This document shows, one piece after another, positions 1 to 9,542 of a stretch of DNA of 64,000 nt; position 1 is the first letter of the stretch, and every line of letters starts with the position of its first letter. Location: NCBI GenBank assembly GCA_002067205.1, contig MVQL01000210.1, positions 62,001 through 126,000 of the forward strand, read 5' to 3'. A program made the position numbers and the translations under genes. This DNA is from Pelotomaculum sp. PtaB.Bin104. GTDB taxonomy: Bacteria > Bacillota > Desulfotomaculia > Desulfotomaculales > Pelotomaculaceae. The notes under the pieces are model-generated. The model searched no databases. It saw only the letters and a list, made by a program, of their open reading frames with translations, and was not told the DNA's origin.

Positions 1-731
1 GCATCCCCGTAATCAAAGGAGTAAAAAGTCTGCTTAAAACCTTCGGGTCCGTTGTCCGGCAAGGCAAAAAATTTTAAAAACATGGAACCGTCATGGTTTC
101 CCATGGCCGGCATCAACGGGATCCGGGAAAATACACCTGCAGCAGCATCAAGAAACCGTCCCCACTCCTCTTCATCGCTGCTGTTATCCGTTAAGTCCCC
201 TCCTAAAAGAGCAAACTTGATCTGGGGATAAGACTGATAAACCGAATTTAGCGTACTGCCCCACTCCGCATAGCCGGACTGCACATCGCCCATGTACAGG
301 AATGAGAAATCTTGCGTGGCCGCGGCAGTGGTAAAGGATAAAGCCTCGCTCCAATACCCTTCTCTCCCAACCCGGTAGACATATCTTGTAGCCGGGGTCA
401 ACCCGGTGATATTAGCTGTAAAGTGGTAATTGGTACTGTCAAATGCTGAGCACCCGGCATCGATTTGTTGGGCTGAATTAAAATTGCCAATAAATTCGTC
501 AGCAATTAAATACTGTACCCGGGCAGGCGAATTATTTGGCGTTAACCAGGTAATTGTCTGGGATGTAGCCGGATCCATAGTCCAGGTAAGAATTACTTGC
601 TCAGGATTCACAGATTCCTCAGCTAAGGCAACCGGAGAAAAAAACCAGCAGCAAAAACCCGCTAACAACAAAAAAATAATACTTACTGCTGCCGGTATTC
701 TTCTTTTGTTTAAGTTAACAACCGAACTCAT
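1..731 (-). CDS. Secreted metallophosphoesterase with N-terminal Ig/FN3-like domain (C-terminus outside window)
   Basis: The reading frame is open from an ATG at 731 to the window edge (243 codons seen). Residues 1-37 form a signal peptide ending ALA-EE. An Ig/FN3-like domain of the kind found at the N-terminus of purple acid phosphatases follows (TWLTPNN, then YRVG). The calcineurin-like core then begins: MGDVQSG, GGDLTDNS and GNHD, which are metal-binding blocks of the family. It is probably an exported phosphohydrolase of unknown substrate. AAGGAG lies about 11 bases before the ATG. It is the last gene in the minus-strand run but is separated from the surface cluster by a strong inverted repeat at 790-838, so it may be a separate unit. 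The catalytic half lies beyond the window. Confidence 0.85.
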   Translation of the reverse strand, partial: MSSVVNLNKRRIPAAVSIIFLLLAGFCCWFFSPVALAEESVNPEQVILTWTMDPATSQTITWLTPNNSPARVQYLIADEFIGNFNSAQQIDAGCSAFDSTNYHFTANITGLTPATRYVYRVGREGYWSEALSFTTAAATQDFSFLYMGDVQSGYAEWGSTLNSVYQSYPQIKFALLGGDLTDNSSDEEEWGRFLDAAAGVFSRIPLMPAMGNHDGSMFLKFFALPDNGPEGFKQTFYSFDYGD

Positions 732-789
732 TTCAAACGCACTCCTTTATACGACCATCCTGCAATAATCTGCAGTAACAATCAGCTAA

Positions 790-838
790 AGAGTACAGAT
801 GGGAAATGTAACGTTTTCCCCCTGTACTCTGGTTTTTT
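790..838. terminator. Inverted repeat / intrinsic terminator
   Basis: Arms AGAGTACAG at 790-798 and CTGTACTCT at 822-830 are extended inward by GGGAAA/TTTTCCC. A run of seven T follows on the plus strand. It lies between the stop of the leucine-rich-repeat gene and the phosphoesterase gene and probably ends the surface-cluster transcript. The T-run favours the plus strand, so it could also act as an insulator against plus-strand transcripts. Confidence 0.6.
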
Positions 839-887
839 TGTTACTTCCAAAATAATTAATCTGAAGAAGATTCTATACTGTGAAGTA

Positions 888-3800
888 TTACTGTAAAATC
901 ACTGGGTTTAAGTCAATAGCACTGGTTAAATCATCGACAATAAATACTTTGACCACATCACCAGGCTGCACGTTAAAGCCGGCCTGAGCATTATTCACTG
1001 CATCAAAGTCGGCTTTGGTTACGTTTATGCTAAGTTGGGCGCCGTTTCTTTGGTGCGTAAAGACCACTGCTTCCAGTCCGCTATGTTCCCTCACCGGGGT
1101 AACTTGGACGCCGAAATACTTCAATCCGGTAATATCGCTGTTGACGGTCATGGTATTTATCCCTTCAGGTGTGGCGCCAACTTGATAAGCCGTATCGGAC
1201 GTGGGGGTAATTGTGTAAACGGCATTTATAATTTGGTTGATGGTCTGGATAACGGTGGCATCAGTGTAGCCGGTGGCCTTGACTACAACCACATAATCCC
1301 CGGCTGTGGTAAACACACCGGCGTTAATGGTGATCTTCCCATCCGCAACAGTGTATTGGCCGTCAATGGGGAGCCCGTTGACGGTAATACCAGTAATGGC
1401 ACCGCGCCATGTTGCATCATCGGTAAAGGTTAGCTCCACAGCCTGTCCGACGGTGTTACCGGTAGTATCGGCATTCAGGACCGGGGGATCAGCGCTGCCG
1501 CTGGTAACAGTCAGGTTGAGGACGTTGCTGGTCACCCCGTAGACCGAGGCGGTGACACTGACCGTGCCGCTGCCGGTAATGGTCAGAGTGCTGCCCGTGA
1601 CAGTGGCGGGTCCGGAGTAGACCGCCCAGGTCACCGTTTGCCCGGTGAGGTCGATGGCTGCCCCGGACTGGTCAGTGCCGGAGAGGGTGAGGCCGCCCAG
1701 GTCGTAGGTTAAGGAGACGCCGCTATAGGTCAGGACCGGGCTGCCGCTCAAGGTGAGGGCAGCGACCGGCGTTATCGCCACAAAACGAATACTTTTGCTG
1801 CCTGCATAACTTGCAGCATAAGACCCGGCATAACCATATATGGTTAAATTGCTGCAACCGCTAAACGTATTACTCCCAATGCTGGTGACGCTGCCGGGGA
1901 TAATTATCGAACTCAGGCTGCTGCAATTACGAAAGGCGTAATTTCCAATGCTGGTGACGCTGTTGGGAATAATTATTGAACTCAGGCCGCTGCAACCATC
2001 AAACGCGTAGGTTCCAATGCTGGTGACACTGTTAGGGATAATTATCGAATTCAGGCTGCTGCAATTACGAAAGGTGTAATTTCCAATGCTGGTGACGCTG
2101 TTGGGAATAATTATTGAACTCAGGCCGCTGCAACCATCAAACGCGTAGGTTCCAATGCTGGTGACACTGTTAGGGATAATTATCGAATTCATGCTGCTGC
2201 AATTACGAAAGGTGTAATTTCCAATGCTGGTGACGCTGTTGGGGATAATTATCGAAATCAGGCTGCTGCAGCCATCAAACGCATAATTTCCAACGCTGGT
2301 GACGGTGCTGGGGATAATTATTGAACTCAGGCTGCTGCAATTTTGGAACGCATTGCCTCCAATACTGGTGACGCTATCGGGGATAACTATCGCAGTCAGG
2401 CCGGTGCAACCGCTAAACGCGCTGCTTCCAATGCTGGTGACGCTGCCGGGGATAATTATTGACGTCAGGCCACTGCATCCACTAAACATAGAATTTCCTA
2501 TGCTTGTGACTCCTTCAAGAATGCTTACAGAGCTCAAATTGCTGCAATTTTGGAACGCATTGTCCCCAATGCTGGTGACAGTGCCGGGGATAATTATTGA
2601 CGTCAGGACACTGCATCCACTAAACATTGACTTTCCTATGCTTGTGACTCCTTCAAGAATGCTTACAGAGCTCAAATTGCTGCAATTTTGGAACGCATTG
2701 TCCCCAATGCTGGTGACGGTGCTAGGGATAATTATCGAAGCCAGGCTGCCGCAACCACTAAACGCGTAGGTTCCAATGCTGGTGACGCTGCCGGGGATAC
2801 TTACTCCCGTCAGGTTAACACAACTGCGAAAAGCGCTGTTTCCAATGCTTTCCACGCCTTCAGGCACAATATATTCGCCGGTTTTTCCAGCCGGATAGCA
2901 TATAATTATCGTTTTCGCTTTATTGAACAAAACACCCCCATCACTTGCGTAATTAAGGTTGTCCGGGCTTACATCAAATGCAGTCAAATTGCTGCAGTTA
3001 AGAAACGCACTATCTCCGATGCTGGCGACATTGACGGGGATGCTTACCGAGCTCAGGCTGCCGCAACCGTTAAAGGCATTTTTCCCAATGCTGGTGACGC
3101 TGCCGGGGATAGTTATCGAAGCCAGGCTGCTGCAATTTTCGAAGGCATTGTCCCCAATGCTGGTGACGCTGCCGGGGATAGTTATCGAAGCCAGGCTGCC
3201 GCAACCAGAAAACATACTATTTCCAATGCTGGCTAATCCTTCAGGAATGCTTACCGAGCTCAAACTGCTGCAATTTCGGAATAAACTGATCCCAATGCTG
3301 GTGACGCTGCCGGGGATAGTTATCGAAGTCAGGTTGGTGCAATTTTGGAAGGCATTGCCTCCAATGCTGGTGACACTGCCGGGGATAGTTATTGAACTCA
3401 GGCTGCTGCAGCCGGAAAACGCACTGCCTCCAATGCTGGTGACAGTGCCGGGGATAGTTATTGAACTCAGGCTGCTGCAACCACCAAACATATTGTTTGC
3501 AATACTGGTGACACCGTCGGGGATAACTATCGAACTCAGGCTTCTGCAGCCAGAAAACGCGTTGATTCCGATACTGGTGACGCTGCCGGGAATAGTTATT
3601 GAACTCAGCCTGCTGCAATTTTCGAACGAACTCCCCCCAATACTGGTGACACTGCCGGGGATAATTACCGAAGTCAGGTTGGTGCAACCATAAAAATTAC
3701 TATTATCAACTTTGGTGACTCCTTCAGGGATACTTACCGAGGTCAGGTTGGTGCGCTCCATGAATACATCGTAACTAGATGCAATGCCGGTTATACCCAA

Positions 3801-5342
3801 ATCATCGGGGATGATCACATCACCGCCGGGGCCCAGGTACCTTACCAAAGTATTGTATGCCACTACAAAATCCGCCGGGTTCGAAGCCGCCGCTTTTATG
3901 TTCTGGGTCACGCCGGCGTCGGAATAACCCGCGGCCTGGACCTTAATCACATAATCACCGGCTGCAGGAAATACATCGGCGGTTATATTCACATTACCCT
4001 CGCCAAACGTATACTGGCCGCTGCTCAAAGGCGCGTCATTCACTTTCACGCCGATGACGGCTGTCCGCCAGGCCGCGTCTTCCGTAAAGGTGATATCTAT
4101 GGCCTGCCCGACTCTGTTATTCGTGGCATCGGCGGCCAACACCGGAGGGGCGGCCAATCCGGCTTCAACCACCAGGGTAAACTCATGGCTGTCTGTTTCC
4201 GGCGGTTCCGCGCTGTCGGTCGCGGTTACGGTGAAGGTAAAAGTCCCGGCTGCAGACGGGGTTCCTTCCAACACCGCGCCGTTTAGAACCATGCCTGCCG
4301 GCAGCGTCCCGGCAGTTACCGCAAAGCTGTATGGCGCCACTCCGCCCGCCGCCGTGAAGGTGTGACCTGCGTATGCCTCGCCCTCGGTAGCGTTGGCGGG
4401 ATTATCCGTGTCAATAACCATGGGGGCCTGGTAATTAAAGGCAACAATATCGCTGTCCGTCTTGCCGAAGCCAATTGCTACCGCTTTGATGGTCATGTTG
4501 TCGTTTACGTCAATCGGATGGTTGATGGCCTCCAGGTCTTCAGCCGGCCAGGAGCCCCACCACCGCCCTTTAATCCAGTTATACATGGGACTCCGGAAAG
4601 TAGGATCGCTGCCGTCCGTAGTGTAATGAATATTGTCTCCGTCCATGTCGGAGGTAAACAAGGCCACCTTGGTCCCTGCCGCCACATCCCCGCCGGCGGG
4701 ATTTGCCGCCGGATTTTCCCATTTTGCCGGGGTCGCTGTGGATACTTCAATTATACCAACATCTTTCACAAAGGCACTATTTGTCTGCTCGGTAACCCAC
4801 CGCTGCCCCATGATCAACAAGGGCGCATTTGAACTGGTCATACCGTCAAAATTATCACTTCCCGCACTCTTCAGGGCAAGCATAGTGTCCACCTGGATCA
4901 TGCCTTCAGGCGATCCCGGCACAGAACCGTCGTATTCCGCATTTTCCTTCAATCCGGGAAAATAATAGCGCGGATCATCCATCAATTCTTTTTTGGTAAA
5001 TGTCAGATTATAACCATCAGTTGATATAACCTTAATTAACTTGGCCTCAGGCTTAATCCCGGCCACTGTTAAAAGGTCCGCCAATTTGACACCTTCTGCC
5101 ACATACCACTTTTTAGAAGGCCATGTATTAATGGTACTATAGTGTGCCTGCACCTGCGTCATGGCCTCCAATTGGGCCTGGGTAAAAGTGGTAGGAATTG
5201 TTACCCCGTCACCTTTCACCTCGACTGATATGGCGGCGTCAGCCACCGTTGGCAGCACGGTATTGCCCAAGCACATGAACAGTCCGAATATGAAAAATAT
5301 GACAGCTAGTTTTCCTAACCCGTTTTTGCCCAATATTTTCAT
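888..5342 (-). CDS. Giant secreted BspA-type leucine-rich-repeat protein with SUOX-like, chitobiase-C, Ig and HID modules
   Basis: 1484 residues. Modules in order: signal peptide (1-36); SUOX-like fold module (about 37-200, with STINTWPSKKWY and TEQTN); chitobiase C-terminal-like module (about 210-305, HYTTDGSDPT); He_PIG-like Ig domain (306-395); Shr-like HID/DUF1533 module (397-485); about 26 BspA/LRR_5 repeats of 23 residues (about 525-1155, consensus IPxSVTSIGxxAFxxC); an Ig-like domain; a second HID module; and a C-terminal domain of about 100 residues shared with the protein at 7443-9023. No SLH or LPxTG anchor is visible, so it may be released or held by partners. BspA repeats usually mediate binding to surfaces or proteins. 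AAGGAG precedes the ATG. It is the last gene of the riboswitch-linked surface cluster. Confidence 0.85.
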   Translation of the reverse strand: MKILGKNGLGKLAVIFFIFGLFMCLGNTVLPTVADAAISVEVKGDGVTIPTTFTQAQLEAMTQVQAHYSTINTWPSKKWYVAEGVKLADLLTVAGIKPEAKLIKVISTDGYNLTFTKKELMDDPRYYFPGLKENAEYDGSVPGSPEGMIQVDTMLALKSAGSDNFDGMTSSNAPLLIMGQRWVTEQTNSAFVKDVGIIEVSTATPAKWENPAANPAGGDVAAGTKVALFTSDMDGDNIHYTTDGSDPTFRSPMYNWIKGRWWGSWPAEDLEAINHPIDVNDNMTIKAVAIGFGKTDSDIVAFNYQAPMVIDTDNPANATEGEAYAGHTFTAAGGVAPYSFAVTAGTLPAGMVLNGAVLEGTPSAAGTFTFTVTATDSAEPPETDSHEFTLVVEAGLAAPPVLAADATNNRVGQAIDITFTEDAAWRTAVIGVKVNDAPLSSGQYTFGEGNVNITADVFPAAGDYVIKVQAAGYSDAGVTQNIKAAASNPADFVVAYNTLVRYLGPGGDVIIPDDLGITGIASSYDVFMERTNLTSVSIPEGVTKVDNSNFYGCTNLTSVIIPGSVTSIGGSSFENCSRLSSITIPGSVTSIGINAFSGCRSLSSIVIPDGVTSIANNMFGGCSSLSSITIPGTVTSIGGSAFSGCSSLSSITIPGSVTSIGGNAFQNCTNLTSITIPGSVTSIGISLFRNCSSLSSVSIPEGLASIGNSMFSGCGSLASITIPGSVTSIGDNAFENCSSLASITIPGSVTSIGKNAFNGCGSLSSVSIPVNVASIGDSAFLNCSNLTAFDVSPDNLNYASDGGVLFNKAKTIIICYPAGKTGEYIVPEGVESIGNSAFRSCVNLTGVSIPGSVTSIGTYAFSGCGSLASIIIPSTVTSIGDNAFQNCSNLSSVSILEGVTSIGKSMFSGCSVLTSIIIPGTVTSIGDNAFQNCSNLSSVSILEGVTSIGNSMFSGCSGLTSIIIPGSVTSIGSSAFSGCTGLTAIVIPDSVTSIGGNAFQNCSSLSSIIIPSTVTSVGNYAFDGCSSLISIIIPNSVTSIGNYTFRNCSSMNSIIIPNSVTSIGTYAFDGCSGLSSIIIPNSVTSIGNYTFRNCSSLNSIIIPNSVTSIGTYAFDGCSGLSSIIIPNSVTSIGNYAFRNCSSLSSIIIPGSVTSIGSNTFSGCSNLTIYGYAGSYAASYAGSKSIRFVAITPVAALTLSGSPVLTYSGVSLTYDLGGLTLSGTDQSGAAIDLTGQTVTWAVYSGPATVTGSTLTITGSGTVSVTASVYGVTSNVLNLTVTSGSADPPVLNADTTGNTVGQAVELTFTDDATWRGAITGITVNGLPIDGQYTVADGKITINAGVFTTAGDYVVVVKATGYTDATVIQTINQIINAVYTITPTSDTAYQVGATPEGINTMTVNSDITGLKYFGVQVTPVREHSGLEAVVFTHQRNGAQLSINVTKADFDAVNNAQAGFNVQPGDVVKVFIVDDLTSAIDLNPVILQ
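1850..3765. repeat. Tandem 69-bp coding repeats (LRR_5/BspA)
   Basis: About 26 units of 69 bp encode 23-residue leucine-rich repeats. Several neighbouring units at about 1880-2290 are nearly identical over two-unit (138 bp) blocks, which points to recent duplication or gene conversion. One unit near 2860-2990 is interrupted by a non-repeat insert. The array is a likely site of length variation and of assembly collapse. Confidence 0.85.
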
Positions 5343-5456
5343 GATATTACCTTTCTCCTTTCATTTTTTAATTCGCCTGTAATGCCATGTTCGTGAGAAA
5401 ATAGTAAACCCCGCTGCCAAAACCTTCACATAATGATTTGTTTTACTCTTGATCAA

Positions 5457-7091
5457 CTACTTGCTCAATGAATTCACAACGACCGTCACGGCCTCCGCCC
5501 TGGTGGCGCTGCCCCGGGGCTGAATGGTGTTATCAGGATAACCTTTCATGATTCTGTTCTCCGTCGCGGTGATAACGGCCTCTTTGGCCCAGTCGGAAAT
5601 ACTGCCGCTGTCGGTAAACTGTGTTTCTCCTGCACCCGGAGCTAGCTTCGCGGCCTTGACAATCATTACAGCCATCTGCTCTCGGGTAATCAAATCATCC
5701 GGCCCGAAGGTATTGACATCATAACCGTTGACCACACCACTGTCTGCTGCTGCCGCAATGTAGTCCCTGGCCCAGTGTCCGGCTGTATCTGCGAATATTT
5801 TACCGTCCCGGACAGTCAATTGGAACGCTTTTACCAACACAGTGGCAAATTCAGCCCGTGTAATAGTGTTGTTGGGCTTGAAGCTGCCGTCGGGGTATCC
5901 GCTTATGACTCCTCCGGCAACCAACTGGTTGATGTTGTTTGCGGCCCAGTGACCGGCAATGTCTTTCAATGTGGTCTGCTCTTTCTGTTCGCCAGCAACC
6001 AGAACGGCAAATTTGGTGAAGTGGTCAACCTGCACAGTGATTGTATTGCCCGATACCACACCCCCGATATTTACCCACTGGCTCCGGGCTTCGTCAAAGT
6101 AATGAATTGCCGGAGTCTCGCCCGGGCTGAGAGTGCCGGGATCAAAGCTGAGTTTAATGGTTACTTCCTTGGCAAAGCTGTAGCTGTTTTTGCCGCCCAC
6201 GCTGAACTCATATACGCTGCCGGCTAGTTTATAGCCTGCCGGCACTACTGGAGGTGTGGTTAATTTCTGAACTTTTACTTCCATTGCACTGGTTCCGGTC
6301 AGCGCGTTGGCCGGTACCCCAATGGTTGCTTCACTGCCGAGGCTGATTGTGCCGCCGGCACCGGGTTCGACTGTCGCCACTCCGGTGGTAGAGGTCACTG
6401 CCTGCGACGATGAACCACCGCCACCACCGCCACCACCGCCACCACTGGTGGATATTTCAGTTTTCGTGGTTACCTGCGGACCGTCCGTGCTACAGTTACC
6501 GGCTGCGTCACCTGCTTCTACTTTAAAGGTATAGCTAGTGGCAGCGGTCAGACCGGTAATGTTATAGCTTGTTCCAGCCACCAGGGTGGCGTTCAACAGA
6601 GTCCCGTCCTGATAGATTTTGTAGGCGGTCACTCCCACGTTGTCAGACGCGCCGCTCCAGCTCAGGGTCAACGTGGTCCGGCCCACATCGGACGCTGTCA
6701 GGCTGCCGTTGGTCCAGACCGGGGCTTCTGTGTCGGCCGGTGGTGTGCCCGTTACAGTCAGTATTTGGGTGTCGACGTTGCTGCCTTCACCGACAACTAC
6801 CGTTAATGTGCCGGCCCCGTCTGCCGGGACGATGAAGTCTATGCTGTAATTTCCGGTTGCATCTGATTTTGCAGTATCAAAATATAAGATGTTTTTTGCC
6901 GCGTCTACTACTTTGAGGGGAACCCATGCGTTTGGTTCCGTTGTGCCTGAAGCTGTGACGCTTTCGTTAACTGACGCCGTAGTTTTACTTAACGACAGGG
7001 TGGTGTTTGGCGTGTTTGCCAGCGCCATAGCAGGAACACACATCAGCAGCATTAACGCTATTTGGAGATATGCTACTATTCTGAGCTTCAT
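5457..7091 (-). CDS. SLH-anchored surface protein with FN3 and ZU5-like domains
   Basis: 544 residues from the ATG at 7091, which has AAGGAG 8 bases upstream (GTG at 7100 and ATG at 7097 are in frame but too close to it). Signal peptide to about 26 (AMALA). An Ig-like domain is followed by an FN3 domain (about 120-215) and a run of ten glycines. A ZU5-like domain follows (about 230-365; SLSFDPG-type core and VDHFTKFAVL), closely matching the one in the protein at 19290-22604. Three SLH repeats end the protein (HWAANNINQL, HWARDYIAAA, WAKEAVITAT) and would bind pyruvylated cell-wall polymer. It lacks the SUOX-like module of its neighbours, so it may be structural. A structured leader lies upstream. 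Confidence 0.85.
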   Translation of the reverse strand: MKLRIVAYLQIALMLLMCVPAMALANTPNTTLSLSKTTASVNESVTASGTTEPNAWVPLKVVDAAKNILYFDTAKSDATGNYSIDFIVPADGAGTLTVVVGEGSNVDTQILTVTGTPPADTEAPVWTNGSLTASDVGRTTLTLSWSGASDNVGVTAYKIYQDGTLLNATLVAGTSYNITGLTAATSYTFKVEAGDAAGNCSTDGPQVTTKTEISTSGGGGGGGGGGSSSQAVTSTTGVATVEPGAGGTISLGSEATIGVPANALTGTSAMEVKVQKLTTPPVVPAGYKLAGSVYEFSVGGKNSYSFAKEVTIKLSFDPGTLSPGETPAIHYFDEARSQWVNIGGVVSGNTITVQVDHFTKFAVLVAGEQKEQTTLKDIAGHWAANNINQLVAGGVISGYPDGSFKPNNTITRAEFATVLVKAFQLTVRDGKIFADTAGHWARDYIAAAADSGVVNGYDVNTFGPDDLITREQMAVMIVKAAKLAPGAGETQFTDSGSISDWAKEAVITATENRIMKGYPDNTIQPRGSATRAEAVTVVVNSLSK

Positions 7092-7130
7092 TTTCATCAC
7101 TCCTTTTTACTTAAGCCTGTGTCGGGATAA

Positions 7131-7351
7131 GGCTAAGGGAAGTATCCAGCAAATCAACCGGCCGGTAATCCTCTTAGCCGTCACGAACACACGTGATTCG
7201 TTGTTTCATTAAATACTGTTCTTAAGGCTTTTTAAAGGCAATGATTTTTATCCAATTCTAAGACGGACACTTTTACAGTGGGAGCTTTTCTGCCACGGTG
7301 AGGGCAGAGTCGTCCCCCACCGTGGTCTTGATGTCCAGTTTTAGCTGGACA
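7131..7351 (-). other. Structured, unassigned leader between two surface-protein genes
   Basis: The 351-base gap between the genes at 7443 and 7091 holds several perfect stems read on the minus strand: TGTCCAG/CTGGACA (7332-7351), CCACGGTG/CACCGTGG (7293-7325), a TCACG/CGTGA hairpin (about 7181-7197) and GGCTAAG/CTTAGCC (7131-7179). None has a clear T-run. It lacks the sequence signature of the eight Moco elements. It could be a terminator plus a regulated leader, or an mRNA processing region. Confidence 0.4.
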
Positions 7352-7442
7352 AGTTCACTTGTTCTTTCTATAAACCGTTTTGCAGCTTATATATTTTTGC
7401 AAAGGAGCTCATTTTTTGATTACAATATCACATAACAGGTAT

Positions 7443-9023
7443 TTATTGTAAAATGATTGGGTTTAAGTCAATTGCGTTGGTTAAATTATCAACAATATAA
7501 GCTTTGATCACGTCGCCCGATTGGACATTAAAACCGGCCTGGGCAATTTCAACCTGGTCAAAATCAGCTCTGGTGGCGTTAAGCCCGAGCTGGCTGCCGT
7601 TTCTAAAATGAGCAAAGATCACTGTTTCATTACCGCTATGGGAGACTACCGGCGCAATATTGACCGTGAAGTATTTAAACCCGGTCACACCGTCATTAAC
7701 GGTCATGGTATTGATGCCTTCCTGGGTTGTCCCCGCAGTATATACATCATCAGCCTTAGGTGTAACTGTGTAGACCGGATTTGGTCCAGACGTTTCCTCT
7801 ATCGTCTGCACTACGGCAGCGTCTTCGTACCCTGCAGCCTTAACCACAACACTATAGTCTTTGGCTTCGGTAAACACATCTGCGGCAATGGTAATCATGC
7901 CGACAGTAACAGTATATTTGCCGTCAACCAGGTCTGCGCCATCCACGCTCACGCCGGTGACGGCCGCCCGCCAGTCTGAATCATCTTTAAAGGTTAGCTC
8001 CACCTGCTGCCCTATTATATTGTCTGTAACATCAACTGCCAAAGCCGGAGGGTCAGGCACCTGGTAGGAGAAAGTGACAATTTCACTGTCCGATCGGCCG
8101 GGACCGATGACGATCGCTTTTATGGTGGTGTCGCTATTAATGGGGATTTTGTGGTTAATTTGGTCCAACTCATCCTGGCGCGACGACCACCAACGCTTGG
8201 CAATCCAGTTGTACATGGGACTGTCTATGGTCGGGTCGCTACCGTCGATGGTGTAGTGAACCTTATCTTCATCGTCGAAGGGAGCATGCATTTCCACCAT
8301 AGTCCCCGCAGGCACCACACCGGCTTCCGGAGTGACCGTGGGATCGTCCCATTTGGGCGCTGGATCGGTTAAAACCTCAATTTTTTGTACGTATTTGGCA
8401 AACCTGGCGTTGGTCTGCTGTGTTACCGCCCGCTGCCCGTACAGCAGGTGATTGGCATCCGCACGGCTAAAGTTTTCAGGATCCTGTGTATCGTCATAAC
8501 TTTGAGCAGAGAAACTTTGGTGTGCAATGATGGTATCTACTAATACCTTGCCCGACGGGTCACCGGGGAGATGGCCGGGCAGGCCGGTACTCATGAAGTT
8601 AGGGAAACGATACCGGGGGGCATTCAATAACTCCTCCACCGTAAAGGTCGCTGAAAAGCCATCCCTGGAGGTAAATTTAATCTGGGTGGCCTCCGGCTTA
8701 ACTCCACCTGCTAAATTAAGCAGGTCGGTCAGTTTGACGCCCTGCCCTCTGTACCAGCTCTTGGTGGGCCAGGTGTTAATAGTACTGTAGATTACATCTT
8801 GTTGTTGTAAAGTAGTTCCGTCTGATAATGGATCAACGCTTCGGAGTTGGTTCTGGGTAATGATTACAGGCGCAGTGCTGTTCAACCCGGGCCCCGATAT
8901 GGTAACGTCGCCCCCTACTGCCAGGGCGTCCGCAGGCGCCATCAGACTAACCGTACCGGCAAGCAACAGCACGCTGAAGACGGTCAGAAAAAGCTTAAAT
9001 ACCCAACTGCTCCTTATACGCAT
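7443..9023 (-). CDS. Secreted SUOX-like / chitobiase-C / HID protein
   Basis: 526 residues from the ATG at 9023, chosen because AAGGAGGG lies just upstream; an in-frame start at 9101 would add an implausible leader. Signal peptide to about 36. SUOX-like module (about 37-230; YSTINTWPTKSWY, TQQTN, KIEVL), chitobiase C-terminal-like module (236-330; HYTIDGSDPT), one HID/DUF1533 module, then the C-terminal domain of about 100 residues shared with the protein at 888-5342 (GINTMTVN, AQAGFNVQ, AIDLNP). It has no anchor motif. It is directly downstream of its own Moco-type riboswitch and terminator at 9332-9482, so it can be switched separately from the rest of the cluster. Confidence 0.85.
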   Translation of the reverse strand: MRIRSSWVFKLFLTVFSVLLLAGTVSLMAPADALAVGGDVTISGPGLNSTAPVIITQNQLRSVDPLSDGTTLQQQDVIYSTINTWPTKSWYRGQGVKLTDLLNLAGGVKPEATQIKFTSRDGFSATFTVEELLNAPRYRFPNFMSTGLPGHLPGDPSGKVLVDTIIAHQSFSAQSYDDTQDPENFSRADANHLLYGQRAVTQQTNARFAKYVQKIEVLTDPAPKWDDPTVTPEAGVVPAGTMVEMHAPFDDEDKVHYTIDGSDPTIDSPMYNWIAKRWWSSRQDELDQINHKIPINSDTTIKAIVIGPGRSDSEIVTFSYQVPDPPALAVDVTDNIIGQQVELTFKDDSDWRAAVTGVSVDGADLVDGKYTVTVGMITIAADVFTEAKDYSVVVKAAGYEDAAVVQTIEETSGPNPVYTVTPKADDVYTAGTTQEGINTMTVNDGVTGFKYFTVNIAPVVSHSGNETVIFAHFRNGSQLGLNATRADFDQVEIAQAGFNVQSGDVIKAYIVDNLTNAIDLNPIILQ

Positions 9024-9331
9024 GGAATTCCCTCCTTGTTTCAACAAATAATAGTCAGAAGCATTTACAACAAACCACTTCTTCTCTCTCAACTCGCACA
9101 TCAGAGTAAACCCAAAGACTTAATTGTTTTCAGCCTCTGTTACACCAACTGTCATATGGCATCAGACAAGCAATTTCAACAACTCCTTCGCCAAATACCT
9201 TAAGTAAAAGTTCTACCGGCACACTCTTCTACTTTTGAAAAAAGCCGATCACCTCCTGCTTGTCCCGGCTGCAGATAACCGTCATTAAAATTTTGCATGC
9301 GTACGCAACACGCCGGAATGATGTTATAAAG

Positions 9332-9482
9332 CACAAAAGCTTTGCCCCATTGATTGAAAGGGACAAAGCCTTAAACAAAAAGCAGCTTATCTTTCCTTTC
9401 CACAAAGGGAGGCATGCCAGTTTCCCGGCGTACCCTGCGAGGCTGATAACCATAGTCGCCCTTAGGTCATGCAGCTCGGAAA
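9332..9482 (-). promoter_or_regulatory. Moco-type riboswitch A with intrinsic terminator
   Basis: Read on the minus strand: closing stem CCGAG...GGAAAG, an intact 11-nt tetraloop receptor (CCTAAG...TATGG), a GAAA-capped hairpin (GCCGG-GAAA-CTGGC) and GCCTCCC followed by GTGGAAAGG. The terminator (9332-9371) pairs GGCTTTGTCCC with GGGGCAAAGC and is followed by TTTTG. The downstream gene is the secreted protein ending at 7443. The fold and context match the Moco RNA family known upstream of Mo/W transport and cofactor genes. Confidence 0.82.
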
Positions 9483-9542
9483 AATATACTTTTTTTATGT
9501 TCATTTTTCGTACATGCGTTTGTTCAGTACCCAGCTCCGTTT

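Noticed and set aside
2299-3693. Long open frames on the plus strand and alternative minus frame opposite the LRR gene
   Set aside because: Their repetitive sequence is the antisense or shifted reading of the LRR repeats; no ribosome sites or protein-family features.
1850-3765. Regular 69-bp repeats that look like a CRISPR or satellite array
   Set aside because: They lie in frame inside one long reading frame and encode 23-residue LRR_5 units; there are no spacers and no cas genes.
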